DNA of 64,000 bases from JACVRW01 sp963728495 (GCA_963728495.1 CAVSKI010000011.1:783584-847583); one strand, 5' to 3'; shown: positions 11,232 through 19,782, counted from the first letter of the stretch. Notes: generated by a model from the sequence alone, not told the origin. A program made the numbers and translations.

Positions 11232-12604
11232 GGGCCCATCGCCTCGTCGAGCACGTGCCGGGCCTGGGCCAGCTGGTCGTTCACGCGCGCGAGCGAGGTG
11301 CCGCCCTCCGACACCTTCGACTCCAGCCACGATCGCTGATCGAGCAGAGCGCGAAAGGCGTCCGGCGCCAGACCGGGCGCCAACTCGGCGATCTCGCCGT
11401 CGGCCAGCTCGGACAGCCGCTTGTGGCCTTCCAACGCGGCTCGCACGAGGCCGGCAACCATTCCGTGGGCCTCGCGGAACGGCACCCCCTCACGCACGAG
11501 CAGGTCGGCCACGTCGGTGGCGGCGGTGAACTCGTCGGATGCAGCGGCGGCCATGCGCTCGCGATCGAACTCGATTCCGGCCAGCATCTCGGACGCCACC
11601 CGCAGGCACAGCTCCAGCGTGTCGATCGTGTCGAAGAGGGGTTCCTTGTCCTCCTGAAGGTCCTTGTTGTAGGTCAGCGGCAGCGCATGCAACACCCCGT
11701 GAACTCCCGCCAGCCGGCCCACGATGCGAGGCGCCTTGGCGCGCAGCAGCTCGGCCGCGTCGGGATTCTTCTTCTGCGGCATCAGGCTCGAGCCGGAGGC
11801 AAAGGCGTCGGCCACCTGGCAGAAGCCGAATTCGGCCGTCGACCAGAGCACGATCTCCGAGCCCAGCTGTGACAGGTGGCCGGCGCAGGTGGCCGCCGCG
11901 CTCAGGTAGTCGAGCACGAAGTCTCGATTTGACACCGCGTCCAGCGAGTTTTCGGCGATCCCGTTGAAGCCCAGCTCTTGAGCCACGTACATGCGACCGG
12001 TGTCGAAGTTCACGCCGGCCAGCGCGCCGGCGCCCAGCGGCAGGTCGTCCGTGGCGGTCATGCAGAAGTTGAAGCGCTGGAGGTCGCGCCGGAACTTCCA
12101 GAACCAGGCCAGCAGGTGATGAGAGAGATACACCGGCTGGGCGCGCTGGAGGTGTGTGTAGCCGGGCAGCGGCCAGTCGAGGTGGCGCTCGGCTCGCTCG
12201 ACCAGCGTGGCCATCAAAGCCAGAAGCAGTGAGCGCGCCTCGAGGCTGTGCGCGCGCACCACCATGGCCACGTCGGTGGCCACCTGATCGTTTCGCGAGC
12301 GTGCGGTATGCAACTTCCCGCCGGCTGGCCCGATGACCTCGGTCAGACGCCGCTCGATGGCCATGTGAATGTCCTCGTCGTCCTCCTTGACGAGGAACGT
12401 GTCGGCCTCGATCTCGCCGCGAACGGCGGCGAGGCCCTTCTCGATCTGCTCCAGGTCCTCCTGCCCGATGATGTCGCTGCGGGCGAGCATGCGCGCGTGG
12501 GCGAGTGATTGCTCGATGTCGTAGGGCGCAAGCCGGTAGTCGAAGGCGATCGACGAGTTCAGCGCGCGAAACAGCGGGTCCTGGGGATCGGCAAAACGGC
12601 CCAT
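11228..12604 (-). CDS. argH: Argininosuccinate lyase
   Basis: About 458 residues. It splits argininosuccinate into arginine and fumarate, the last step of arginine synthesis. The fumarase-superfamily signature GSSLMPQKKNPD is near residue 270, with the catalytic loop Ser inside it; HTARSRNDQVATD and LPGYTHLQRAQPV are also typical. I chose ATG 12604 (MGRFADPQDPLFRALNSSIA) because homology begins there and a TAGACT box lies 11 nt upstream. No other arg genes are nearby, so argH is detached from the rest of the pathway. It is followed by an overlapping glycosylase gene. Confidence 0.95.
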   Translation of the reverse strand: MGRFADPQDPLFRALNSSIAFDYRLAPYDIEQSLAHARMLARSDIIGQEDLEQIEKGLAAVRGEIEADTFLVKEDDEDIHMAIERRLTEVIGPAGGKLHTARSRNDQVATDVAMVVRAHSLEARSLLLALMATLVERAERHLDWPLPGYTHLQRAQPVYLSHHLLAWFWKFRRDLQRFNFCMTATDDLPLGAGALAGVNFDTGRMYVAQELGFNGIAENSLDAVSNRDFVLDYLSAAATCAGHLSQLGSEIVLWSTAEFGFCQVADAFASGSSLMPQKKNPDAAELLRAKAPRIVGRLAGVHGVLHALPLTYNKDLQEDKEPLFDTIDTLELCLRVASEMLAGIEFDRERMAAAASDEFTAATDVADLLVREGVPFREAHGMVAGLVRAALEGHKRLSELADGEIAELAPGLAPDAFRALLDQRSWLESKVSEGGTSLARVNDQLAQARHVLDEAMGP

Positions 12605-12615
12605 GCGGGTCCGGC

Positions 12616-12625
12616 AGTCTAGATT
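12616..12625. promoter_or_regulatory. Overlapping divergent -10 boxes for argH and the GNAT gene
   Basis: AGTCTAGATT holds TAGACT on the minus strand (12616-12621, 11 nt before argH) and TAGATT on the plus strand (12620-12625, 10 nt before TTG 12636). The two -10 elements overlap by two bases at the centre of TCTAGA, so polymerase cannot occupy both at once. Confidence 0.5.
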
Positions 12626-12635
12626 GCCGTCCGCC

Positions 12636-13247
12636 TTGACCCATGTCCGCAAAGCCCGGCCGGAGGACTTTCCGGCGGCAGCCCGGCTCCTTCACCTCAG
12701 CGCCGCCGACATGTACGACCGCTTTTCGGGCGGGCGCGAACGCGCGCTGCGGGTGCTCGAGCGCTCGCTGGCCGAACCGGGCACCGCGTCGAGCGCCGAG
12801 ACGGTCTGGCTGGTGGAGATCGACGATCAGCTCGCCGGCGTGATGGCCGCCTTTCCCGTCGACGAGGCCGGCGAGCGCTCGCGGGCTTTTCTCAATCTGA
12901 CCCTGCGCAGCACGCCGCTGTGGCGCTGGCCGACCGCCCTCTACCTCTACTGGGCCGGCGGTCGCGCGGCTCCGAGCCCGCCCGCGAGCGCCTTCTACAT
13001 CGATGCTCTGGCCACCGCCGAGGAGTTCCGGCGTCGCGGAGCGGCGCGGGCGCTGCTCGCCGAAGCCGAGCGCGAGGCGCGCAGGCGCCGCCTGCCGGCG
13101 ATCGCCCTCGACACGACGATCGACAACGCCCCCGCACGTGCGCTCTACGGTCGCGAGGGATACGACGAGGTGGCCTACCAGCCGCCGGGGCGCGGACTGC
13201 CGGGGTTCGTGGCGCTGGTCAAGCCGCTGGGTGAAACCGCGGGGTAA
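12636..13247 (+). CDS. GNAT family N-acetyltransferase
   Basis: About 203 residues. The acetyl-CoA-binding motif A is seen in FYIDALATAEEFRRRGAARA (about residues 122-141), followed by a typical motif-B helix and NAPARALYGREGYDEVAY. The family transfers an acetyl group from acetyl-CoA to an amine; the substrate is unknown. A start at ATG 12603 would overlap the argH start codon. I prefer TTG 12636, ten bases after a TAGATT box. The methyltransferase downstream starts 10 nt after the stop, and its own -10 box overlaps this stop codon. Confidence 0.8.
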   Translation: MTHVRKARPEDFPAAARLLHLSAADMYDRFSGGRERALRVLERSLAEPGTASSAETVWLVEIDDQLAGVMAAFPVDEAGERSRAFLNLTLRSTPLWRWPTALYLYWAGGRAAPSPPASAFYIDALATAEEFRRRGAARALLAEAEREARRRRLPAIALDTTIDNAPARALYGREGYDEVAYQPPGRGLPGFVALVKPLGETAG

Positions 13248-13250
13248 AGT
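13245..13250 (+). promoter_or_regulatory. Candidate -10 box TAAAGT for the methyltransferase gene
   Basis: TAAAGT overlaps the TAA stop of the GNAT gene and lies 7 nt before ATG 13258. Confidence 0.35.
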
Positions 13251-13257
13251 CACGCGG

Positions 13258-13875
13258 ATGGGGTGCTACGGAGAGCAGGTCCTCCCGCGGATCATCAACC
13301 TCGTCTGCGGGCTGAAGACAGTCGAACCGCTCCGGCGCAGGGTCTGTGAGGGCCTGGAGGGAGATGTCCTGGAGATCGGCTTCGGCTCAGGGCTCAACGT
13401 GCCGTTCTACCCGGGGGCGGTCGACCGGGTGGCAGCAGTCGAGCCCTCGGACGTCGGGTGGAACCTGGCCGGCAAGCGCCTCGACGCGAGCGGCGTGACC
13501 GTGGACCGGACGGGCCTGGACGGCCAGTCGCTGCCCCTCCCCGACAACAGTCGCGACTCGGCCCTCACCACTTGGACGCTGTGCACCATCCCGGACGTGA
13601 ACGCCGCCCTGCGTGAGGTGAGGCGCGTTCTCAAGCCCGGCGGCACCCTTCACTTCCTCGAGCACGGGCTGGCTCCTGACGAGCAGGTGCGCCGCTGGCA
13701 GCATCGCCTCGAGCCGGTGCAGAAGCGGGTGTTCGGCGGCTGCCACCTCACCCGGCCGGTCGTGAACCTGCTCGCCGCCGCGGGCTTCACGATCACCGAG
13801 GTCGACGTGTTCTACGAGGACGGCGCCCCGAAGTTCTTGGCCGCCGACTCGCTCGGCGTTGCCGTCTCGCCCTAG
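13258..13875 (+). CDS. Class I SAM-dependent methyltransferase
   Basis: 205 residues. SAM-binding motif I is GDVLEIGFGSGLNVPFYP (about residues 35-52), the acidic motif II region is VAAVEPSD, and the post-motif ALREVRRVLKPGGTLHFLEH is typical of the Methyltransf_11 family. The C-terminal half (LTRPVVNLLAAAGFTITEVD) resembles the UbiE/phospholipid N-methyltransferase-like group, in which small-molecule or lipid acceptors are common. The true substrate is not evident. The gene may be read from its own near-leaderless promoter or with the GNAT gene. It faces the mct gene with an 11-nt gap. Confidence 0.85.
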   Translation: MGCYGEQVLPRIINLVCGLKTVEPLRRRVCEGLEGDVLEIGFGSGLNVPFYPGAVDRVAAVEPSDVGWNLAGKRLDASGVTVDRTGLDGQSLPLPDNSRDSALTTWTLCTIPDVNAALREVRRVLKPGGTLHFLEHGLAPDEQVRRWQHRLEPVQKRVFGGCHLTRPVVNLLAAAGFTITEVDVFYEDGAPKFLAADSLGVAVSP

Positions 13876-13886
13876 CGGGCCGCCGC

Positions 13887-15116
13887 CTACGCCGGCGCGG
13901 GTGTGACGCCGGCCACCACGCCGGCATCGCTCAGCCGCCCGATCTCAGTGTCGGTCAGGCCCAGCACCCCGGCCAGCACCTCCTCGGTGTGCTCGCCCAG
14001 GACGGGCGCGCGCATCGGGGCCAGCCGCTCGGCGTTCGAGAAGTCGAGCGGGGAGGCCGGCACTACGTACGTTCCGATGCCCGGCTGGTCGACTTCCTCG
14101 AACATCGCGCTCTGCGTTGACACGCGCGGGTCCTCCTCCACGAGCTGAGTGAACGTCTGGTAGGGCCCCCAGGAGACGTCGTGATTGTCGAATTTCTCGC
14201 GGACCTGTTCGAGCGTCTGGGCCAGCACCCACGGCTTGAGCGTGGCTCCGATCACCTCGCGCGCGGCGAAGCGACCGCTCTCGAGGTCGAGGTCGACGTC
14301 CATCAGCTTCGCGATCGCGTCGAAGGCCTCGTTCAGGCCCGTGGCCTTCACGAGGTTGCGCCACTGGCGCAGCGTGAGCGCCACGATCATCACCCGGCGG
14401 CCGTCCCGGGTCATGAAGTCGCGTCCGAAGGCGCCGTACAGGTAGTTGCCGTCCTTGATCCGCTCGTGCTGGTTGATCTGGACCTCGGCGATCTTGCCCA
14501 GGTTGCCCACCATCCAGAACGCCACGTCCGACAACGCCACCTGCACGCGCTGGCCCTCCCCGGTTCGGGCCCGCCGGCGTTCGGCGGCCAAAAGGCTGGT
14601 GGTGGCCAGCATCCCCGTGATCGCGTCCCAGGCGGGAAGCAGGTGGTTGAAGGGCACGGAGAGGTTGCGCGGGCCGGTGGCCCAGGGAAACCCGGTGGCC
14701 GGATTGACCGTGTAGTCCACGGCCGAGGAGCCGTCGGCGTTGCCCACGATGTTGACCATGATCAGGTCCGAGCGCCGCGCCGCGAGCATCTCGTAGTCGA
14801 GGAAGCCGCGAGCGGGAAAGTTGGTGAGCACCAGGCCGGCCTCGGGCCCCGGGGCGGTGATCAGCGCCGCGACGAGCTCGCGGCCCTCCTCGGAGCGAAT
14901 GTCGACCTGGACCGATCGCTTGCCCTTGTTGAGGCCCGCCCAGAACAGGCTCTGGCCATCGGCGGTCACGGGCCAGCGGGTGCGGTCGAGGCCCCCGCCG
15001 ATCGGGTCGAAGCGAATCACGTCGGCGCCGAGCTGGGCCATGGCCATCCCGCCGAGAGGGGCCGCGACGAAGGCCGAGCCCTCGACGATCCGCATGCCTT
15101 CGAGAATGCCTCCCAT
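13887..15116 (-). CDS. mct: Family III CoA transferase, probable 2-methylfumaryl-CoA isomerase (mesaconyl-CoA C1-C4 CoA transferase)
   Basis: 409 residues, close to the length of Chloroflexus Mct. The N terminus (RIVEGSAFVAAPLGGMAMAQ, then LGADVIRFDPIGGGLDRTRW) matches what I remember of Mct far better than generic CaiB/BaiF proteins. Family III enzymes use an Asp nucleophile; DGNYLYGAFGRDF and RTGEGQRVQVAL are also typical. Mct moves CoA within mesaconate from C1 to C4. The ATG abuts the mch stop (TAGATG), and the preceding genes are an Mch-like hydratase and an Mcl-like lyase. Those neighbours are the main support for Mct over a generic CoA transferase. Confidence 0.8.
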   Translation of the reverse strand: MGGILEGMRIVEGSAFVAAPLGGMAMAQLGADVIRFDPIGGGLDRTRWPVTADGQSLFWAGLNKGKRSVQVDIRSEEGRELVAALITAPGPEAGLVLTNFPARGFLDYEMLAARRSDLIMVNIVGNADGSSAVDYTVNPATGFPWATGPRNLSVPFNHLLPAWDAITGMLATTSLLAAERRRARTGEGQRVQVALSDVAFWMVGNLGKIAEVQINQHERIKDGNYLYGAFGRDFMTRDGRRVMIVALTLRQWRNLVKATGLNEAFDAIAKLMDVDLDLESGRFAAREVIGATLKPWVLAQTLEQVREKFDNHDVSWGPYQTFTQLVEEDPRVSTQSAMFEEVDQPGIGTYVVPASPLDFSNAERLAPMRAPVLGEHTEEVLAGVLGLTDTEIGRLSDAGVVAGVTPAPA

Positions 15117-16139
15117 CTACGCGACCAGGGCGACGAAGCGCCAGTCGAGGACGGGTTCAGGTTCGCTGTCGTCGCGGACGGCGGAGACCAGGGCGCGCAG
15201 CTGTACCCGGCCTCCCTCGTCGAGCGCAGTGGTGTCGATCACCTGCAGCTCGGTGCGCAGCACGTCCCCCTCGAACACCGGCGCGAGGTGGTCGCAGCCC
15301 ACCCAGGCGAGGATCGTCGCGATAGCCGGGATGGCCCGCGTCGCGTGGGCCGCAGCCACCGAGATGGTGTGTCCCCCATACACGAGGCGCCGGCCGCGTC
15401 CGCTGCTCGTGGCGTCCGTGTGGGCCATGGCCACGTTGAGCGTGAGCCGGGCCAGCTCGGGCGCAGCACTCACCGTCTCTCCGCCCTCGATCACGAACGT
15501 CGATCCGGCCTCCAGATCGGGGTGGTGGGGCGCCGCCGTGGCCTCGCGGAGGAGGTCGAGCCGCCACGCTCCCGGGGAGGCGGCTTTGAGAGCAGAGGGG
15601 TCCAGGGTCTCCGGGAGGTCCTTGAACGTGTCGCTGTGGCCGGTGTCGGCATCGGAGTCGCGCAGGGGGATCATCGGGCAGCGCCAGAAGTCGAGCACCT
15701 CCTCGCGGTCCTGGTTGATCGTCCGGATCCTCAGGGCCACGAGGCCGCTCGCCGGCGCTCCCTCGCGACGCCGGTTCTGCTTTAGCCCGACGACCTCGGT
15801 GCGCGTGCGCAGCGTGTCGCCGATGAACACCGGGCGGGCGAGAACGAGGCCTCGGTAGAACAGGTTGCCGCGAACTCGCCGGGTCGGGCCGGTGGATTGG
15901 CCGATGGCCACGTCGCACACGAGGTTGGGATGGGCGAGCGGCCGATCGCTGCCGGTGACCGCGCAGCACAGCGGGGCATCCAGCGCCAGCCGCAGGCGGT
16001 CCCCCGCCACGGCCTGGTGCAGCGCGGCGTGCCCGCTGGTCAGCGTCAGGCCGGGGGCGTCGTCGAAGACCTGCCCCAGCTCGAAATCCTCGAACCAGGG
16101 CCCGCCGACGTGGATTCTCGTCCCGGCCGAGGTGCTCAT
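15117..16139 (-). CDS. mch: MaoC-like double-hotdog hydratase, probable mesaconyl-C1-CoA hydratase
   Basis: About 340 residues, roughly the length of known Mch. The N-terminal half begins WFEDFELGQVFDDAPGLTLT and the second hotdog carries RLVYGGHTISVAAAH, the place where MaoC-type hydratases keep their active-site residues. In the 3-hydroxypropionate bi-cycle Mch interconverts beta-methylmalyl-CoA and mesaconyl-C1-CoA. ATG 16139 overlaps the lyase stop as ATGA, and the stop abuts mct. A second hydratase for the C4 ester (Meh) is not in the window, so this enzyme might serve either ester. The assignment rests on length, motif and neighbours. Confidence 0.75.
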   Translation of the reverse strand: MSTSAGTRIHVGGPWFEDFELGQVFDDAPGLTLTSGHAALHQAVAGDRLRLALDAPLCCAVTGSDRPLAHPNLVCDVAIGQSTGPTRRVRGNLFYRGLVLARPVFIGDTLRTRTEVVGLKQNRRREGAPASGLVALRIRTINQDREEVLDFWRCPMIPLRDSDADTGHSDTFKDLPETLDPSALKAASPGAWRLDLLREATAAPHHPDLEAGSTFVIEGGETVSAAPELARLTLNVAMAHTDATSSGRGRRLVYGGHTISVAAAHATRAIPAIATILAWVGCDHLAPVFEGDVLRTELQVIDTTALDEGGRVQLRALVSAVRDDSEPEPVLDWRFVALVA

Positions 16140-16990
16140 CGACCCGCCTTGGCCACGACCTGCTCGGCCTGCTTGCGGCTCGCCTCGTCGATCATCTCGC
16201 CGTCGAGCTCGACCGCCCCGCGCGCCCCCTCGGACTCGGCTTCGGCCAACACGGCGAGTATCGCCCGCGCTCGTTCCAGCTCGGCGTCGCCGGGGGTGAA
16301 CGTGTCGTTGATCACCGGCAGCTGGCTCGGGTGGATGGCCCACTTGCCGTCGTATCCGAGGTCGCGCACATGCTCCGCCCATCCGCGCAGGCCGTTCTCG
16401 TCGGCGATGGCCAGATAGGGACCGTCGATCGCGTCGATTCCGGCGGCGCGGGCGGCCACCAGCACGCCCTCCTGGGCGTAGAGCCAGCGCTCGGCGGCCT
16501 GCTCGGGATTCGCACGCCCGAGCGAGGCCGCGAGGTCCGCATAGCCCAGGATCAGCCCCGAAAGCCGCGGGGACGCGGTGGCGATCTCCGCAACGCCCAG
16601 TAGCCCCGCCGCTGTCTCCACCAGCGCCTGGACGCCCACGGCAGCGCCGTGCTCGCCGAGCAGTCGCTCGACCTCGAGAACGTCCTCCGCCCGCTCCACC
16701 TTCGGCACGACGAGTGAGTCGACCGCCGCCCCGGCACGCTCAACGAGGGCGTGCACGTCATCGCGGCACCACGGGCTGTCGAGCGCGTTTACGCGCACCG
16801 CCACACGGCCGTGCTCGAGGCGGCCATCCGCGAGGATGCCGCACACCAGCTCGCGGGCCTGCGCCTTGGCGCCTGCCGCGACCGAATCCTCGAGGTCGAT
16901 CACGATCTCGTCTGCCCCGAGGCCGGCCGCCTTCACGAGCATCTTCTCGGACGACCCGGGGACCGACAGGCATGAACGCCGGACGCTCAT
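16136..16990 (-). CDS. HpcH/HpaI-CitE family lyase, probable malyl-CoA/citramalyl-CoA lyase
   Basis: 284 residues. It starts MSVRRSCLSVPGSSEKMLVK and has DEIVIDLEDSVAAGAKAQAR, where the Glu-Asp pair binds Mg2+. Later come VRVNALDSPWCRDDV, VGVQALVETAAGLLGVAEIA and GYDGKWAIHPSQLPVIND, all CitE/Mcl hallmarks. The family cleaves beta-hydroxyacyl-CoA esters: malyl-CoA, methylmalyl-CoA or citramalyl-CoA. It is shorter than Chloroflexus Mcl (about 350 residues) and closer to CitE-like (S)-citramalyl-CoA lyases, so which reactions it runs is open. It is the first gene of the lyase-mch-mct operon, with its own -10 box. Confidence 0.8.
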   Translation of the reverse strand: MSVRRSCLSVPGSSEKMLVKAAGLGADEIVIDLEDSVAAGAKAQARELVCGILADGRLEHGRVAVRVNALDSPWCRDDVHALVERAGAAVDSLVVPKVERAEDVLEVERLLGEHGAAVGVQALVETAAGLLGVAEIATASPRLSGLILGYADLAASLGRANPEQAAERWLYAQEGVLVAARAAGIDAIDGPYLAIADENGLRGWAEHVRDLGYDGKWAIHPSQLPVINDTFTPGDAELERARAILAVLAEAESEGARGAVELDGEMIDEASRKQAEQVVAKAGR

Positions 16991-16997
16991 CCGAGGG

Positions 16998-17003
16998 ACC
17001 CTA
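16998..17003 (-). promoter_or_regulatory. Candidate -10 box TAGGGT for the mesaconyl-CoA operon
   Basis: TAGGGT lies 7 nt before ATG 16990 in the 33-nt gap after the DegT aminotransferase. It suggests the lyase-mch-mct genes can be transcribed separately from the upstream branched-chain genes. Confidence 0.4.
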
Positions 17004-17023
17004 GTCCAGGTACGCCACGGCGA

Positions 17024-18154
17024 TCAACGTCGCGTGGGCGCGAGCGCCTCCGCGATCACCTCTCCCAGAGCCTCCACCACCTGCTCCACCTCGGCCTCGC
17101 TCAGCTCGGGAAAGAACGGCAGCGCCAGCGAGCGGCGGGCGACCTCCTCGCACACCGGAAACTCGCCCTCGCGGTGGCCGAAGCGCTCGCGGTAGAAGCT
17201 CATCAGATGGATCGCCGGCAGGTAGGGCTTGGTGTCCACGCCGCGCGCCCTCATCGCCACCACGGCCTCGTCGCGGTCTACACCCGGTGGGAGCTGGACG
17301 ACGTAGACGAACCAGGAACGGCGGTCCCCGCCCTCGTCGGGACACGGCAGGACCAGGTCGTCCACCCCGCTCAGCGCCTCGGTGTAGAGCGCGGCCACTC
17401 GAGCACGCTCGGCGAGCAGCTCGTCCAGGCGCGCGAGCTGGGCGATTCCGAGCGCGCAGGAGAGCTCGTCGAGTCGGTAGTTGAACCCTAGGCGATCGTG
17501 GTCGAGCCAGCCCATGTCGGGCGCCCGCCCCTGGTTTCGCTCCGAATCGATGCGCTGCTTGGTCGCCTCGTCGGGACACACCACGGCGCCCCCCTCCCCC
17601 GTGGTGAGCTGCTTGTTGGGGTAGAACCCGAACACGGCCAGGTTGCCGCGCGCGCCCACCTGGACGCCGTCGGCGTGCGTGGCGCCCAGCGCCTCGCAGG
17701 TGTCCTCGACGACCCAGAGGCCGCGCTCTGCGGCCAGCCGCTCGAAACCCGGCATGTCAGCGGGGTAGCCGAATATGTGCACCGGCAGCAGGCCGGTGGT
17801 CCGCGTCGATACCGCCGCCTCGGCCGCCCCGGGCTCGATGTTCAGCGTGCGCGGGTCGATGTCGCAGAACACCGGAGTCGCGCGCTCGTAGAGCACGCAG
17901 TTGGCCGACGCGACGAAGCTGAACGGAGTGGTGATCACCTCGTCGCCGGCCTCGACGCCGGCGGCTCGCACCGCCAGGTGCAGCCCCGCCGTGCCGCTCG
18001 AGACCGCTGACAGGTGCGAGACGCCGAGCCGTTGCGCCAGCGCGCTCTCGAACTCGGGCAGCCGTGGCCCCAGCGCCAGCCGGGCGGAACGCAGGGTGTC
18101 CAGCACGAGGGCGGCCTCCCGCTCGGAGAGCGAAGGCTTCGCCAGCGGGATCAC
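17024..18154 (-). CDS. DegT/DnrJ/EryC1 family PLP-dependent sugar aminotransferase
   Basis: 376 residues. This fold type I aminotransferase begins VIPLAKPSLSEREAALVLDT. The PLP lysine lies in FGFYPNKQLTTGEGGAVV, and SSGTAGLHLAVRA and VEDTCEALGATHADG are typical of the family. Members transaminate nucleotide-linked keto-sugars for surface polysaccharides. GTG 18154 overlaps the cimA stop as GTGA. No sugar genes surround it, so its role beside citramalate synthase is unclear; a non-sugar keto substrate is possible. Confidence 0.85.
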   Translation of the reverse strand: MIPLAKPSLSEREAALVLDTLRSARLALGPRLPEFESALAQRLGVSHLSAVSSGTAGLHLAVRAAGVEAGDEVITTPFSFVASANCVLYERATPVFCDIDPRTLNIEPGAAEAAVSTRTTGLLPVHIFGYPADMPGFERLAAERGLWVVEDTCEALGATHADGVQVGARGNLAVFGFYPNKQLTTGEGGAVVCPDEATKQRIDSERNQGRAPDMGWLDHDRLGFNYRLDELSCALGIAQLARLDELLAERARVAALYTEALSGVDDLVLPCPDEGGDRRSWFVYVVQLPPGVDRDEAVVAMRARGVDTKPYLPAIHLMSFYRERFGHREGEFPVCEEVARRSLALPFFPELSEAEVEQVVEALGEVIAEALAPTRR

Positions 18155-19734
18155 GTGGCCGACGCGGCCCCGGCCCTCGAGCCGGGCCGGCGACCGGGCA
18201 GCATCCCCGCCTCGAGCGAGTCGACGAGGGCGTCCCAGCTCGACTCGATGATGTTCTCCGAAACTCCGATGGCGCCCCAGGTATCCGATCCGTCGCTGGC
18301 GTCGAGCAGAACCCGTGTGACCGCTCCGGTGCCCTTGGTCTCGTCGAGTATGCGCACCTTGAAGTTCACGAGCTGGATCTCGCGCAGGTGCGGGTAGCGT
18401 TCGCCGATGGCGTCGCGGAGCGCCTTGTCGAGCGCGTGCACCGGGCCGTTGCCCTCCGCCGTGCGCACGTAGCGCTCGCCGTCCACCCAGATCTTGATCG
18501 TGGCCTCGGTCTCCACGCGCCCGTCGGCGCGCTTTTCGACGATCGCGCGCCATGACTCCAGGCGAAACAGCGGCTCGTACTCACCCGTCTCCTTGCGGAT
18601 CAGCAGGTCGAAGGAGCCGTCCGCGGCCTCGAACTGGTAGCCGCGGTTCTCGAGCTCCTTCACGCGCTCGACCACGCGGGCGGCGGTCTCGGCGTCCACG
18701 CCGGTGCGTGCCTGGACCGTGCCCTTGCCGGAGAGCTCTGACACCAGCACGCGGCGGTCGGCGCCCACGTCGGCGGGGTCGATGTGCTCGAAGGTGCGGG
18801 CATCCCGGTTGATCCCGGCCACGTGCATGCCGCCCTTGTGCGCGAACGCGTTGGCTCCGACGTACGGCTTGTTGGGGTTCGGGGTGACGTTGCACAACTC
18901 GTCCACTAGGTGCGATACCTCGGTCAGCCGTTGCAGGCGGGCCGAGCCAAGGCAGGTTCGGCCCATCTTGAGCTCGAGCGTTGGCACGATCGTGATCAGG
19001 TCGGCATTGCCGCAGCGCTCGCCGTACCCGTTCATCGTTCCCTGCACGAGGCTCGCGCCGGCCTCCACCGCCACCAGCGCGTTGGCCACCCCACAGCCCG
19101 CATCGTCGTGGGTGTGGATGCCTATCTCCGCGTCGAGCTCGGCCACCACTCGCGCGGTTGCCTCCGCGACCTGGCCGGGCAGCGACGAGCCGTTCGTGTC
19201 GCAGATCGTCACGTTCTCCGCCCCGGCGTCGGCGGCGGCCCGCAGGCAGCGCAGCGCGTAGTCGGGGTTGTCTCGATAGCCGTCGAAGAAGTGCTCGGCG
19301 TCATAGATCACACGCTTGCCTTGCGCCGCGAGGAACGCGACCGAGTCGGCGATCATGCGCAGGTTCTCCTCCGGATCGACGTGGGTGACCTTGTCCAAGT
19401 GCAGCGACCAGGTCTTGCCCACGAGCGTGCATACCGGCGCAAAGGAATCGGCCAGCAACCGCAGCGACGGGTCGTCCTCGGCCGCCACGTCGCGCCGGCG
19501 GGTCATGCCGAAGGCCACCACCTCGGAGGTCTCGAAGCTCTCGCCCGCCAGCAGGTCGAAGAGGGCCACCTCCTTGGGGTTGGATGCCGGGAAGCCCGCC
19601 TCGATCAGGTGCACGCCGAGCGAGTCGAGCGCGTGCGCCACGCGCACCTTCTCGTCGGCCGACAGCGACATCCCCTCACCCTGCATGCCATCCCGCAAGG
19701 TGGTGTCGTACACCGATATCAGCCGGGGGCTCAC
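18151..19734 (-). CDS. cimA: (R)-citramalate synthase
   Basis: About 527 residues, the length of the LeuA-like citramalate synthase group. It condenses pyruvate with acetyl-CoA, opening the threonine-independent route to isoleucine. The HMGL-like barrel starts RLISVYDTTLRDGMQGEGMS, with metal ligands in the IGIHTHDDAGCGVANALVA region and the GTMNGYGERCGNADL loop; the C terminus is a LeuA-type allosteric domain. The double sequence KTWSLHLDKVTHV is typical of CimA rather than LeuA. I chose GTG 19734 (VSPRLISVYDTT), giving the usual N terminus. An ATG at 19812 would add 26 residues encoded mainly by a palindromic repeat. Confidence 0.9.
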   Translation of the reverse strand: MSPRLISVYDTTLRDGMQGEGMSLSADEKVRVAHALDSLGVHLIEAGFPASNPKEVALFDLLAGESFETSEVVAFGMTRRRDVAAEDDPSLRLLADSFAPVCTLVGKTWSLHLDKVTHVDPEENLRMIADSVAFLAAQGKRVIYDAEHFFDGYRDNPDYALRCLRAAADAGAENVTICDTNGSSLPGQVAEATARVVAELDAEIGIHTHDDAGCGVANALVAVEAGASLVQGTMNGYGERCGNADLITIVPTLELKMGRTCLGSARLQRLTEVSHLVDELCNVTPNPNKPYVGANAFAHKGGMHVAGINRDARTFEHIDPADVGADRRVLVSELSGKGTVQARTGVDAETAARVVERVKELENRGYQFEAADGSFDLLIRKETGEYEPLFRLESWRAIVEKRADGRVETEATIKIWVDGERYVRTAEGNGPVHALDKALRDAIGERYPHLREIQLVNFKVRILDETKGTGAVTRVLLDASDGSDTWGAIGVSENIIESSWDALVDSLEAGMLPGRRPGSRAGAASAT

Positions 19735-19737
19735 GCC

Positions 19738-19782
19738 AACCCTGCCCGAAGCAGCCGGCTCGGCCGGCTGCGCAGGGTTGGG
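19738..19782. repeat. Dispersed palindromic element, copy 2, between ilvE and cimA
   Basis: AACCCTGC-CCGAA-GCAGCCGGC-TCG-GCCGGCTGC-GCAGGGTT: an 8-bp outer and a 9-bp inner stem. The 31-nt core is identical to copy 1 at 851-894, while the outer stem differs but still pairs. It fills the only sizeable gap in the leuC-to-DegT operon. Confidence 0.75.

Noticed and set aside
11490..13253. A 587-codon frame overlapping argH and the GNAT gene
   Set aside because: Arg/Ala/Gly-rich shadow with no motif; argH signatures are intact in the other frame.
14181..15785. A 534-codon frame antisense to mct and mch
   Set aside because: The composition is typical of a shadow frame and it spans two genes with clear families.
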